Numbered from the stretch's first letter, positions 34,952-43,127 are shown. The stretch is 64,000 bases of DNA from Microbacterium sp. BH-3-3-3 (GCF_007679045.1 NZ_VEFS01000001.1:1289536-1353535), one strand, 5' to 3'. Numbers and translations are program-made. The notes: a model not told the origin generated them from the sequence alone.

Positions 34952-36885
34952 AGATCCCCCAGATGATCACGGCCGAACTGCGACGGCTCACCTCCACCCG
35001 CATGTCGGTCATCGCGCTCATCGCGCTGTTGGCCGTGCCCATCCTCTACGGCGGGCTCTACCTGTGGGCCAACCAGGACCCGTACGGCAATCTCTCGAGC
35101 GTGCCGGTCGCCCTCGTGGTGAACGATCAGGGCGCCGAGGTCAACGGAGCCGAGCGCAACCTCGGCGACGAAGCGGCCGACCAGCTGCTCGACAGCGACA
35201 CCTTCGAATGGCATCGCGTCTCGACCGAGCAGGCCGACCAGGGCCTGCAGCGCGGCGACTTCGACTTCGTGGTGACGCTCCCCTCCGACTTCACCGATGC
35301 CGTCGCCTCGCTCTCGAGCGACAGCCCGCGCCAGGCCGACATCGAGCTGCGCACCAACGACGCCAACAATTACCTCGCGTCGACGATCGGCACCCAGGCC
35401 GTGGCGCGCATTCAGGCCTCCGTCGCGCAGAAGGTCGTCGACGAGGCCGGCCTCACCCTGCTCGACGCTCTGCACACCATCCGCGTGCAGCTCGTCGACG
35501 CCACGACCGGCGCGACGCAACTGGTCGACGGTCTCGGCACCGCGAAGAACGGATCATCGCAGCTCGTGAGCGGCTCGACGCAGCTCGCCGACGGATCCGC
35601 CCAGCTCGCCGACGGAACCGCACAGTTGTCGGCCGGCGCCGCCCAGCTGAAGGACGGCACCGCGCAGCTGCGCGACGGATCCGCCCGCGTCGCCGACGGC
35701 GCCCAGCAGGTCGCCGGCGGTGTGGACCGCATCGACGCCGCCGCCCGCCAGGTCGGCTCGATCGCGGGCGACGCCGCGGCCCAGCTTCCGCAGGCGCGCT
35801 CCGACATCGCGAAGGCCCTGACCGACGCCGGGCTCGACAAGGCCCGCGTCAACGAGATCCTCTCGCGCCTCGACCCCGTCGGCGACCGCCTGCAGAGCGC
35901 CAACACGCGGGTGCAGGACACCGTCGCGCAGATCAACCAGCTCGACGACGGCGCGCGCCAGGTGGCATCCGGAAGCGCCACCGTGGCCGCCGGAGCCGCC
36001 AGCGCCGCCGACGGGGCCTCGGCTCTCGCCGATGGCGCGGCGTCCGCGGCATCCGGAGCCTCTCAGCTGCGCGACGGATCCGCCCAGCTTCGCGACGGCG
36101 CGACCCAGCTCGACGACGGCATCGGACAGCTCTCCACCGGAGCCACGCAGTTGCGCGACGGGCTCGCCGCCGGTGTCGACCAGATCCCCGACTCCGACGA
36201 CGCGACGCGCCAAGCGCAGGCCGCAGCGATCTCCGACCCGGTCGCGGTCGGCACGAGCTCGGTCACCAAGGCGCAGAACTACGGCGCCGGTCTGGCGCCG
36301 TTCTTCGCGGCCCTGGCCGGCTGGATCGGCATCTACGCGCTATTCCTCATCGTCAAGCCGGTGTCGAAGCGCGCGATCACCGCTCTGCGCTCCCCCATCC
36401 GCGTGACGCTCGCGGGCTGGCTCACGCCCGCGGGCCTCGGGGCCCTGCAGATGGTCGGCCTGTTCACCGTGCTCGCAATCGCGCTGCAGTTCTCGTTCGC
36501 GAATCCGTGGGCGGCCCTCGGCATCCTGCTGTTCGCCTCGGCGACGTACGCGGCGATCGTGCTCGCGCTGAACGTGTGGCTCGGTTCGGTCGGTCAGTTC
36601 CTCGGACTCGTGCTCATGGTGCTGCAGCTCGTCACGGCCGGCGGCACGTTCCCCTGGCAGACGCTGCCCGCGCCCCTCGCGGCGCTGCACCACGTGCTGC
36701 CGATGGGGTACGTGGTGGATGCCATGCGGCAGGTCATGTACGGCGGAGACCTCACGCGGGTCGGCCCCGACCTGCTGGTGCTGGGCGCGTGGATGGTCGG
36801 CGGCGTGCTGCTGGCGGCGATCGGCGTGACGCGCATGACACATCACCGCACGCTGCGCGACCTGCAGCCGAGCCTGATCGGCTGA
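34948..36885 (+). CDS. YhgE/Pip family ABC-2-like membrane protein
   Basis: This 645-residue protein has one N-terminal helix (about 18-40), a large extracytoplasmic region, and a C-terminal block of five to six helices (from about 450). The N-terminal extracytoplasmic domain (about 50-170) resembles YhgE/Pip proteins; from about 190 to 420 it carries many copies of a heptad-like unit of the form QLxDGxA (QLADGSAQLADGTAQL and variants), which should form long coiled coils. YhgE/Pip proteins include phage receptors and relatives of the ESX/ABC-2 type transporters. It is the third gene of the TetR cassette. Function is unknown, probably envelope export. Confidence 0.85.
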   Translation: MKIPQMITAELRRLTSTRMSVIALIALLAVPILYGGLYLWANQDPYGNLSSVPVALVVNDQGAEVNGAERNLGDEAADQLLDSDTFEWHRVSTEQADQGLQRGDFDFVVTLPSDFTDAVASLSSDSPRQADIELRTNDANNYLASTIGTQAVARIQASVAQKVVDEAGLTLLDALHTIRVQLVDATTGATQLVDGLGTAKNGSSQLVSGSTQLADGSAQLADGTAQLSAGAAQLKDGTAQLRDGSARVADGAQQVAGGVDRIDAAARQVGSIAGDAAAQLPQARSDIAKALTDAGLDKARVNEILSRLDPVGDRLQSANTRVQDTVAQINQLDDGARQVASGSATVAAGAASAADGASALADGAASAASGASQLRDGSAQLRDGATQLDDGIGQLSTGATQLRDGLAAGVDQIPDSDDATRQAQAAAISDPVAVGTSSVTKAQNYGAGLAPFFAALAGWIGIYALFLIVKPVSKRAITALRSPIRVTLAGWLTPAGLGALQMVGLFTVLAIALQFSFANPWAALGILLFASATYAAIVLALNVWLGSVGQFLGLVLMVLQLVTAGGTFPWQTLPAPLAALHHVLPMGYVVDAMRQVMYGGDLTRVGPDLLVLGAWMVGGVLLAAIGVTRMTHHRTLRDLQPSLIG

Positions 36886-36907
36886 GGCGCGGGGCGGGAC
36901 CTCGTGC

Positions 36908-37150
36908 ACCGAGGTCCCTGAGCCCACCGAGGTCCCTGAGCCCACCGAGGTCCCTCAGCCCACCGAGGTCCCTCAGCCCACCGAGGTCCCTGAGCCCACC
37001 GAGGTCCCTGAGCCTGTCGAAGGGACCGGCCCCGCGTGGTCCCGGTGGCTTCGACAAGCTCAGCCACCTCGCATCCGCCCACCCAGGTCCCTGAGCCACC
37101 TATCCCCCGCCCCGCGCGGCACCCCGGTGGCTTCGACAAGCTCAGCCACC
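36908..37150. repeat. Repeat array: truncated 18-base units plus three full hairpin elements
   Basis: Five tandem 18-base units of the type ACCGAGGTCCCTGAGCCC (36908-36997, two with CTCAG in place of CTGAG) run into a full 25-base GGTCCC-type element at 37003-37027. GGTGGC-type elements follow at 37044-37068 and 37126-37150, in opposite orientation. A hybrid half unit lies at 37086-37100. The tandem units keep the left arm but have lost the loop and right arm. Confidence 0.95.
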
Positions 37151-37173
37151 TCGCCTCCCGCGCCCGGCCCGCC

Positions 37174-38628
37174 TCACGCGGGCAGACGCACCTCGAACAC
37201 CGTCCGACCAGGCACGCTGTCGACCGTGATCGACCCGCCATGGGCGGTCACAATCGCCTGCGCGATCGAGAGGCCGAGGCCCGTGCTGCCCTCGTCGCGA
37301 TTGCGTGCGTCGTCGGCGCGGGCGAAGCGGTCGAACAGGCGCTCCGCGACGGCGGGGTCGATCCCGGGTCCGGTGTCAGTCACGCTCAGCACCGCGTCGG
37401 CGCCGTCGCGAGCGAGTGACAGGGTCACCCGCGTGCCGGCCGGGGTATGCGTCTGGGCGTTGCGCAGCAGGTTCGCCATCACCTGCCGCAGGCGGTTCTC
37501 GTCACCGGTCACCTCGATGAGGTCCTCGCTCACGTCGAGCCGCCACTCGTGCGTCGTCGCCGACGCCTGCGCATCGCTCACGGCGTCGACGGCGAGCAGT
37601 GTCAGCTCGACCTCGTCGCGGCGCAGGGGCTGTCCGGCATCCAATCGCGCCAACAGCAGCAGATCGTCGACGAGCGAGGCCATGCGCTGCGCCTCCGACT
37701 CGATCCGGTCGAACGACCGCGCCTGGGTCGGCGTCATCGGCGCGTCCTCACCGAGGGAGAGCTGGGCGTACCCGCGGATGCTGGCCAGGGGCGTGCGCAG
37801 TTCGTGACTGGCATCCGCGATGAAGCGGCGCAGCTGCTCCTCGCTGTACTGGCGTGCGTCGAGCGAGCGCTGCACGTGCGCGAGCAGGTCGTTCAGCGAC
37901 GCCCCCACCCGGCCCACCTCGGTGGCGGGGTCGGTGTCGGGCGGTTCGACGCGGTCGGCGATGTCGACGCTTCCCGCGTCGAGCGAAAGCGTCGAGACCC
38001 GCTGGGCGATATCGGCAACCCGCTCGAGGGGCCGCAGGCTGCGACGCACGAAGAGTGACAGGCCCAGGATCGCGGCGACGAGCACGACGGCCCCGACCGC
38101 CGCGAGGATCACCGTCAACGCCGAGGTGGTCGCGCTGACGTCGGCCTCGGACTCCCCGGCGAACACCGTCGTGCCGTCGCGTTGCGCTCCCGCGACGCGA
38201 AAGGTGCCGAGGTCGCCGCCGAGATCGACGCTCGAGGGCTGCCGGTCGGTCGCGATCGCGGTGGTCAGACGGGCGACCTGATCGTCGGTGAGGGCGACCT
38301 CGGTGCCGTCCGATCGCGTGTAGCCCGACCGCTCGACGGTGCCGTCGGCGGCGACGACGGCCTGCAGTGACCCGATGCGCGGCGCGGGCCCGCCCGACCC
38401 GCCCGCGGGCGGCCGCGATCCCGCGTCGAACCGCGACGAGCCCGCCACGAACGACAGGCTCTCGCGCACCTGCTGGTCGAGTCGGTCGAAAGCGAACGAG
38501 CGCAGTGCCACGATCGTGGCGACGCTCATGATGACGAAGGCGAGCGCGACGAGCACGCTCGTGCCGACGACGAGCGTGCGCCGCAGCGTCCACCGGCGCG
38601 GGCGCGCGGTGCGGGGCGCGACGGTCAT
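37174..38628 (-). CDS. Two-component sensor histidine kinase
   Basis: This 484-residue membrane kinase has two helices (about 17-40 and 171-193) enclosing an extracytoplasmic sensor domain of about 130 residues, then HAMP, HisKA and HATPase domains. The phosphorylated His is H275 in FIADASHELRTPLASIRGY; the N box DENRLRQVMANLLRNAQTHT and G boxes DTGPGID and STGLGLSIAQAI are complete. Its ATG overlaps the response-regulator stop (ATGA). The divergent MacB-type exporter is its likely target operon. The signal is unknown, possibly an antimicrobial peptide or envelope stress as in similar systems (inference). Confidence 0.95.
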   Translation of the reverse strand: MTVAPRTARPRRWTLRRTLVVGTSVLVALAFVIMSVATIVALRSFAFDRLDQQVRESLSFVAGSSRFDAGSRPPAGGSGGPAPRIGSLQAVVAADGTVERSGYTRSDGTEVALTDDQVARLTTAIATDRQPSSVDLGGDLGTFRVAGAQRDGTTVFAGESEADVSATTSALTVILAAVGAVVLVAAILGLSLFVRRSLRPLERVADIAQRVSTLSLDAGSVDIADRVEPPDTDPATEVGRVGASLNDLLAHVQRSLDARQYSEEQLRRFIADASHELRTPLASIRGYAQLSLGEDAPMTPTQARSFDRIESEAQRMASLVDDLLLLARLDAGQPLRRDEVELTLLAVDAVSDAQASATTHEWRLDVSEDLIEVTGDENRLRQVMANLLRNAQTHTPAGTRVTLSLARDGADAVLSVTDTGPGIDPAVAERLFDRFARADDARNRDEGSTGLGLSIAQAIVTAHGGSITVDSVPGRTVFEVRLPA

Positions 38629-39359
38629 GAGGCTTTGATCGTGTAGCCGACGCCGCGAACCGTGTGGATCAGCGGGTCGCCGAGGGTGTCGATCTTCTTG
38701 CGCAGGTACGAGATGTAGATCTCGACGACGCTTCCGTCGCCGCCGAAGTCGTAGCTCCACACCTCGTCGAGAATTTGCGCCTTGCTGAGCACCCGGCGCG
38801 GGTTCTGCATCAGGTAGCGCAGCAGCTCGAACTCCCGCGCGGTGAGTTTGATCGGGATGCCGCCGCGCTCGACCTCGTACGCGTCTTCGTCGAGGCTCAG
38901 ATCGCCCACGCGCAGCCGCGGGTCGGCGTCGGCGACGGCCGCCACGTGCCGGCGGGCCATGCCGCGGAGGCGCACGACCACCTCTTCGAGGTTGAAGGGC
39001 TTCGTGACGTAGTCGTCGGCGCCGGCCGAGATGCCCGCGATCCGGTCCTCCACGGCATCCTTCGCCGTGAGGAACAGCACGGGGGCGTCGTTGCCGGCGG
39101 CTCGCACGCGTGCGAGCAGACCCATTCCGTCGAGCCCCGGCATCATGACGTCGAGCACCATCAGGTCGGGCTCGAAGTCGCGGATGACGTTCAACGCCTC
39201 CTGACCGCTCGCTGCCGTGCGGGTGTCCCAGCCCTCGTTCTGCAGCGCCATGCGCAGCAGCTCGCTGAGGTTCGCCTCGTCGTCGACGACGAGCGCGCGG
39301 ATCGGCGAGCCGTCGGGGCGGGCGAGGGGGGCAGGGCGGGAGGTCACGGATGCCAGCAT
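38625..39359 (-). CDS. OmpR-family response regulator
   Basis: This 244-residue regulator has a receiver domain with acidic pocket DDE (VVDDEAN) and phospho-acceptor D70 in LMVLDVMMPG, and a C-terminal winged helix (KLTAREFELLRYLMQNPRRVLSKAQILDEVW...YISYLRKKID). It is coupled to the kinase by a 4-base overlap. ATG 39359 is chosen because GGGAG lies 6 bases upstream; ATG 39392 with AAGGA upstream is a possible longer start. It is divergent from the ABC exporter, and an 11-base direct repeat in between is its probable binding site. Confidence 0.94.
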   Translation of the reverse strand: MLASVTSRPAPLARPDGSPIRALVVDDEANLSELLRMALQNEGWDTRTAASGQEALNVIRDFEPDLMVLDVMMPGLDGMGLLARVRAAGNDAPVLFLTAKDAVEDRIAGISAGADDYVTKPFNLEEVVVRLRGMARRHVAAVADADPRLRVGDLSLDEDAYEVERGGIPIKLTAREFELLRYLMQNPRRVLSKAQILDEVWSYDFGGDGSVVEIYISYLRKKIDTLGDPLIHTVRGVGYTIKAS

Positions 39360-39410
39360 GCACGCTCCCGCGACGCGGTGCCACCGCGTCATACGTCCTT
39401 CATAGAAACC

Positions 39411-39428
39411 GTGAGGGGGCGGTGAGGG
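39411..39428 (+). promoter_or_regulatory. Direct repeat, candidate OmpR-type regulator site
   Basis: GTGAGGG at 39411-39417 and again at 39422-39428, exactly 11 bases apart, ending 9 bases before the -10 TACTTT. Spacing and position match tandem sites used by OmpR-family activators. Confidence 0.6.
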
Positions 39429-39437
39429 TCGCGTTCC

Positions 39438-39443
39438 TACTTT
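39438..39443 (+). promoter_or_regulatory. -10 box TACTTT of the ABC exporter operon
   Basis: TACTTT, 39 bases before the permease ATG. No good -35 is visible; the direct repeat occupies that position. Confidence 0.5.
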
Positions 39444-39481
39444 CGCTCCGACGGCCGCACCCCGCGTCCGGAAGGAGACCC

Positions 39482-40939
39482 ATGTACGGCACGTACCTCC
39501 GGCGCGAACTCGCCGGCCGCACCAAGCAGACCGTGATCGTCGCGGTCGGACTCGCGATCGCCATCGCGCTCGTCATCGTCGTGAACGCCCTCTCGGCGGG
39601 AGTGCGCGACGCGCAGACGCAGGCGCTGTCGTCGGTCTACGGCGTGGGCACCGATCTCACCGTCACCGGTGCGCAGACGCAACCGGGCGAGGGTGGCGGA
39701 GCCCGCTTCGACTTCGGCGCTCAAGACGGCACCACCACCGACGGCACGACGACCCTCGACCAGTCACGTCTCGTCGCCGAGCGCCAGCGCGCGCCCCTCG
39801 ACGCCTCGACCGTGACCTCCGTCGCCGACATCGACGGCGTCTCGGCGGCGACCGGTGCCCTGTCGCTGACCAACATGACCTTCTCGGGCGAGATCCCGCA
39901 GCGCGGCACCGAGACGGGAACGACAGGATCCGCCCCGACCGACGGCGGCGGGCAACCCCCGGCAGACGGACAGGGCGGCGGCAGCTTCGGCGTCGACTCG
40001 TTCAGCGTGCTCGGCGTCGACCCCGCGGCATCCGTCGGGCCCTTGTCGGCGGTCACCGTGAGCGAGGGCCGCGCCCTGACCGGCGACGACGTGGGCAGCG
40101 ACGTCGCGGTCGTCGATGCGACCTACGCGGCGAGCGCGGGCCTCGCCGTCGGTGACACCGTCGAGGTCGCCGGCACCGCCGTGCAGGTCGTCGGGATCGT
40201 CGCCTCGGCCTCGGCCGACGCCGACACCGCCGCGAACGTCTACCTCCCCCTCGACATCGCCCAGTCGCTCGCGGGCGTCGGCGACGTGGTGTCGACCGTG
40301 TACGTGCAGGCGGAGTCGTCGGATGCCATCGACGCGGTGCAGAGCCGGATCGCGGCCGCACTCCCCGAGGCCACCGTCAGCTCGGAGTCCCAGCTCGCCT
40401 CCACCGTCTCGGGCTCGCTCTCGAGCGCGTCGTCGATGATCTCGAACCTGGGTACGTGGCTCTCTCTGGTCGTGCTGCTGGTCGCGCTGGCGCTGGCCGT
40501 GCTCTTCACCATCTCGGGCGTCGCGCGTCGCACCCGCGAGTTCGGCACGCTGAAGGCCATCGGATGGTCGAACGCCCGGATCGTGCGCCAGGTCGCGGGC
40601 GAGTCGCTCGCGCAGGGCCTGCTCGGCGGGGTCGCGGGTCTGATCCTCGGGCTCGGCGGCATCCTGCTGGTGAACGTGATCTCGCCGACCCTCTCGGTCG
40701 CCGCGAGCACGACGAGCGGGCCGGGCCGCGGCGCGGGAGGCCCGGGCGGCGGGGCCGGCGGCGGATTCGGACAGGCGGCGGCGCAGGCCACCGAGGTCGT
40801 GCTGAACGCCCCGATCACCCCCGCGGTCGTGCTTGCCGCGGTCGGCATCGCGGTGCTCGGCGGCGTGCTCGCGGGAGCGTTCGGCGGGTGGCGAGCCGCT
40901 CGCCTCAGCCCTGCCGCAGCCCTGCGTTCGGTCGCGTGA
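39482..40939 (+). CDS. MacB-type ABC transporter permease
   Basis: This 485-residue protein has the FtsX/MacB layout: an N-terminal helix (about 16-38), a large extracytoplasmic domain, and three C-terminal helices (about 325-350, 380-405 and 445-465), with the cytoplasmic RRTREFGTLKAIGWS segment near 356. The periplasmic domain has two low-complexity Gly/Thr/Gln-rich insertions (about 60-75 and 140-165), and a Gly-rich loop sits near 415-430. It likely moves or senses a substrate at the cell surface rather than importing it. Start: ATG 39482 behind GGAAGGAGACCC. It is probably controlled by the divergent two-component system. Confidence 0.9.
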   Translation: MYGTYLRRELAGRTKQTVIVAVGLAIAIALVIVVNALSAGVRDAQTQALSSVYGVGTDLTVTGAQTQPGEGGGARFDFGAQDGTTTDGTTTLDQSRLVAERQRAPLDASTVTSVADIDGVSAATGALSLTNMTFSGEIPQRGTETGTTGSAPTDGGGQPPADGQGGGSFGVDSFSVLGVDPAASVGPLSAVTVSEGRALTGDDVGSDVAVVDATYAASAGLAVGDTVEVAGTAVQVVGIVASASADADTAANVYLPLDIAQSLAGVGDVVSTVYVQAESSDAIDAVQSRIAAALPEATVSSESQLASTVSGSLSSASSMISNLGTWLSLVVLLVALALAVLFTISGVARRTREFGTLKAIGWSNARIVRQVAGESLAQGLLGGVAGLILGLGGILLVNVISPTLSVAASTTSGPGRGAGGPGGGAGGGFGQAAAQATEVVLNAPITPAVVLAAVGIAVLGGVLAGAFGGWRAARLSPAAALRSVA

Positions 40940-41679
40940 GCGGCATCCACCCCCTTCGAAGGAGACAGACCACGAGCCTCACCGTTCCCACCCGCACCGC
41001 CACCGCCTACCGCCTCGAGGGCGTCACGCGCACCTACCGTCAGCGCGAGCGCACCGTTCAGGCCCTCGCGGGGGTCGATCTCGAGATCGACGCCGGAGAC
41101 TTCGTCACGATCCAGGGGCCGACCGGCGGCGGCAAGTCGACCCTGCTGCAGATGCTCGGCGCGCTCGACCGTCCCTCGAGCGGCGCCGTCGTGCTCGGCG
41201 AGATCGACATCGCCCGCGCCTCGAACACGCAGCTCTCCCGTCTGCGTGCCGAGGAGATCGGCTTCGTGTTCCAGGGGTTCAACCTCATTCCCACCCTCAC
41301 CGCGGCCGAGAACGTCGACATGGGCCTCGAACCGCTCGGACTCGACCGGGCAGAACGCCGGCGCCGGGTGACCGAGGCCCTGACGCGGGTGGGTCTCGCC
41401 GATCGGGCCGACCACCGCCCCGGCGAGCTCTCGGGCGGGCAGCAGCAGCGCGTCGCGATCGCCCGCGCCACCGCCAAGCAGCCCCGGGTGCTGCTCGCCG
41501 ACGAACCGACCGGCAACCTCGACGAGGCGATGCGCGACGAGATCCTCGACGTGCTCGAGGCGCTGAACGCGGAGGGGCTGACCCTGATCGTGGTCACCCA
41601 CGACTCGGCCGTGGCCCGCCGCGCCCGCCGGCGTCTGCGCCTCGACAGGGGTGTCGTGACCGATATCACACGCGCCTGA
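40936..41679 (+). CDS. ABC transporter ATPase partner (MacB/LolD type), unusual start
   Basis: This ATPase has Walker A GPTGGGKST, Q-loop FVFQGFNLIPTLTAAEN, signature LSGGQQQRVAIARA and Walker B LLADEPTGNLD, typical of MacB/LolD-type exporters. The start is odd. A strong ribosome-binding site (GAAGGAGA, 40958-40965) is followed at ideal spacing by ACG (40972) where ATG would be expected. The only canonical in-frame start before Walker A is GTG 40936, overlapping the permease stop as GTGA but without a ribosome-binding site. The product is 247 residues from GTG or 235 from ACG. It powers the permease encoded just upstream. Confidence 0.88.
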   Translation: MSGIHPLRRRQTTSLTVPTRTATAYRLEGVTRTYRQRERTVQALAGVDLEIDAGDFVTIQGPTGGGKSTLLQMLGALDRPSSGAVVLGEIDIARASNTQLSRLRAEEIGFVFQGFNLIPTLTAAENVDMGLEPLGLDRAERRRRVTEALTRVGLADRADHRPGELSGGQQQRVAIARATAKQPRVLLADEPTGNLDEAMRDEILDVLEALNAEGLTLIVVTHDSAVARRARRRLRLDRGVVTDITRA

Positions 41680-41686
41680 TCAGACC

Positions 41687-41727
41687 GACCCGGGGCTCCG
41701 CCTCCCCCCTGCGCGGGGCCCCGGGTC
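41687..41727 (+). terminator. Hairpin terminator after the ABC exporter operon
   Basis: GACCCGGGGC (41687-41696) pairs with GCCCCGGGTC (41718-41727); the loop contains a smaller CCGC/GCGG stem. It lies 8 bases after the ATPase stop. Confidence 0.75.
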
Positions 41728-41748
41728 TTCCCCGTCCTGCCCCGGTCC

Positions 41749-41848
41749 GGCCGCTTCGACAGGCTCAGCGACCTCTCCCCCCTGGTCCCTGAGCCTTACC
41801 CGAGGCCCCTGAGCCTCACCCGAGGTCCCTGAGCCTGTCGAAGGGACC
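41749..41848. repeat. Two hairpin elements and two truncated copies
   Basis: The element at 41749-41773 has a third stem type (GGTCGC pairing with GCGGCC when read on the minus strand). The element at 41824-41848 is the GGTCCC/GGGACC type on the plus strand. Truncated copies at 41784-41798 and 41804-41818 keep only the left arm and TGAGCCT. Confidence 0.92.
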
Positions 41849-41933
41849 GGCCCCCACCCGCCCCCCGGTCAAGGGGTTCGCCGCGTTCGACGCCCGCCCC
41901 CTACAGTCGAACCACGCCGACCGGAGGGATGCC

Positions 41934-42476
41934 ATGGCCGCCCGCAACACCCGCCTCATGCGCTGCACGCCCGACGACCTGTTCGCCGTGCTCTCCGACG
42001 GCTGGCTCTATCCCGTCTGGGTGGTGGGGGCGGCGCGCATGCGCGACGTCGACGAGGAGTGGCCCCAGGAGGGGTCGCAGATCCACCACTCCCTGGGGGT
42101 CTGGCCCGTGATGATCCACGACGAGACCGAGATCGTCGAGTGGGATCCGCCGCGCCGGATACGTTTGCGGCCCGAGGCCGGCATCCTGGGGCGTGGCGTG
42201 ATCCGCATCGACGCCCGCCCGCACGAGTTCGGCACCGCCGTCACGATCGTCGAGGAGCCGGTGTCGGGAGCGGCCGCGGTCCTCCCCTCGCTGCTGTGGA
42301 AGCCGTTGCTCATCGCCCGCAATCACGAGTGCCTGAACCGGTTGGCCTTCCTCGCCGAGGGGCGGCGCGAAGAGCGCGAGGCGCGTGAGCTCGATCACCG
42401 CACGACGACGCCCGACCCGGTCGAGGGCACACCGTCGCCGGGCGCGCAGCGCGACGTGCAGCAGGCCGACGTCTGA
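41934..42476 (+). CDS. SRPBCC superfamily protein
   Basis: This 180-residue soluble protein fits the START/Bet v1-like SRPBCC pattern: a first strand ARNTRLMRCTPDDLFAVLSDGWLYPVWVVGAARMRDVD, then GSQIHHSLGVWP and alternating strands EIVEWDPPRRIRLRPEAG, GTAVTIVEEPVSG, and a C-terminal helix RNHECLNRLAFLAEG. Such proteins bind hydrophobic ligands; none can be named here. A Pro/Gln-rich tail of about 35 residues follows the domain. Start: ATG 41934 behind CCGGAGGGATGCC; an ATG at 41929 is out of frame. It is convergent with the Mrp operon. Confidence 0.8.
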   Translation: MAARNTRLMRCTPDDLFAVLSDGWLYPVWVVGAARMRDVDEEWPQEGSQIHHSLGVWPVMIHDETEIVEWDPPRRIRLRPEAGILGRGVIRIDARPHEFGTAVTIVEEPVSGAAAVLPSLLWKPLLIARNHECLNRLAFLAEGRREEREARELDHRTTTPDPVEGTPSPGAQRDVQQADV

Positions 42477-42483
42477 GCGGTCG

Positions 42484-42864
42484 TCAGCTCTCGGGACGCG
42501 ACTGGGCTCCGGTCGACCCCGGCTGCTCGGTCCGGTGCTGCAGCTCGTCGACGTAGAGGTTCTTCTCGTCGGTGGTGCGGTTGCGGTAGGCCGCGCGGCC
42601 GACCATGTGCGCGGCGAGAGGCGCGGTCGCGAACTGGATGAGGATGATCGGGATGCCGAAGGCCACCGCTTCCCACGTGCGCTGCGACAGCGCGATGGCG
42701 ACCACGATCAGCAGCACGCCGAGCACCTGGGGCTTCGTCGCGGCGTGCAGGCGCGAGGGGACGTCGGGCCAGCGCAGCAGGCCGATGGTCGCGGTCAGGC
42801 AGAGCAGCGCGCCGATCAGCACGAGGATGAGCGCGACCGTGTCGAGGACGGACTCGATGGTCAT
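42484..42864 (-). CDS. mrpG: Na+/H+ antiporter subunit MrpG
   Basis: This 126-residue protein is the last gene of the Mrp operon. Three membrane helices (about 8-28, 42-60 and 65-88) and the family stretch LIGALLCLTATIGLLRWPDVPSRLHAATKPQVLGVLL identify MnhG/MrpG. The hydrophilic C-terminal tail is about 35 residues. Its start overlaps the MrpF stop. Mrp is a multi-subunit secondary Na+/H+ antiporter that protects against alkali and sodium. Confidence 0.93.
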   Translation of the reverse strand: MTIESVLDTVALILVLIGALLCLTATIGLLRWPDVPSRLHAATKPQVLGVLLIVVAIALSQRTWEAVAFGIPIILIQFATAPLAAHMVGRAAYRNRTTDEKNLYVDELQHRTEQPGSTGAQSRPES

Positions 42865-43127
42865 CGCGGGTTCTCCTTCCGCGCCACGAAGCGGGCGACG
42901 GCGATGGATCCGAACACGCCGATCGCGGCGATGACGAGCATCGCCGGGAGCGACCGGGTGTGGTGGTTGATCACCATGTCGGCACCCAGGATGCAGAGCA
43001 CCTCGGTCAGCAGCACGTCGGCGGCGACCGCGCGGTCGAGGATGGACGGGCCGATCACCAGGCGGATGAGCGCCAGCACGGCCGCGACCGCGAAGACGAT
43101 GAGGATGACCACCACGAGTGCGTTCAC
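42861..43127 (-). CDS. mrpF: Na+/H+ antiporter subunit MrpF
   Basis: This 88-residue protein has three helices and the MrpF motif LIRLVIGPSILDRAVAADVL near 20-40. The start GTG 43127 overlaps the MrpE stop (GTGA); the frame is open far upstream, but only as an out-of-frame shadow of MrpE. MrpF sits in the small-subunit core of the Mrp complex. Confidence 0.93.
   Translation of the reverse strand: MNALVVVILIVFAVAAVLALIRLVIGPSILDRAVAADVLLTEVLCILGADMVINHHTRSLPAMLVIAAIGVFGSIAVARFVARKENPR

Noticed and set aside
39360..39392. Longer response-regulator start at ATG 39392
   Set aside because: It has an AAGGA upstream but adds 11 residues without family similarity; ATG 39359 has GGGAG at better spacing. 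It remains possible.
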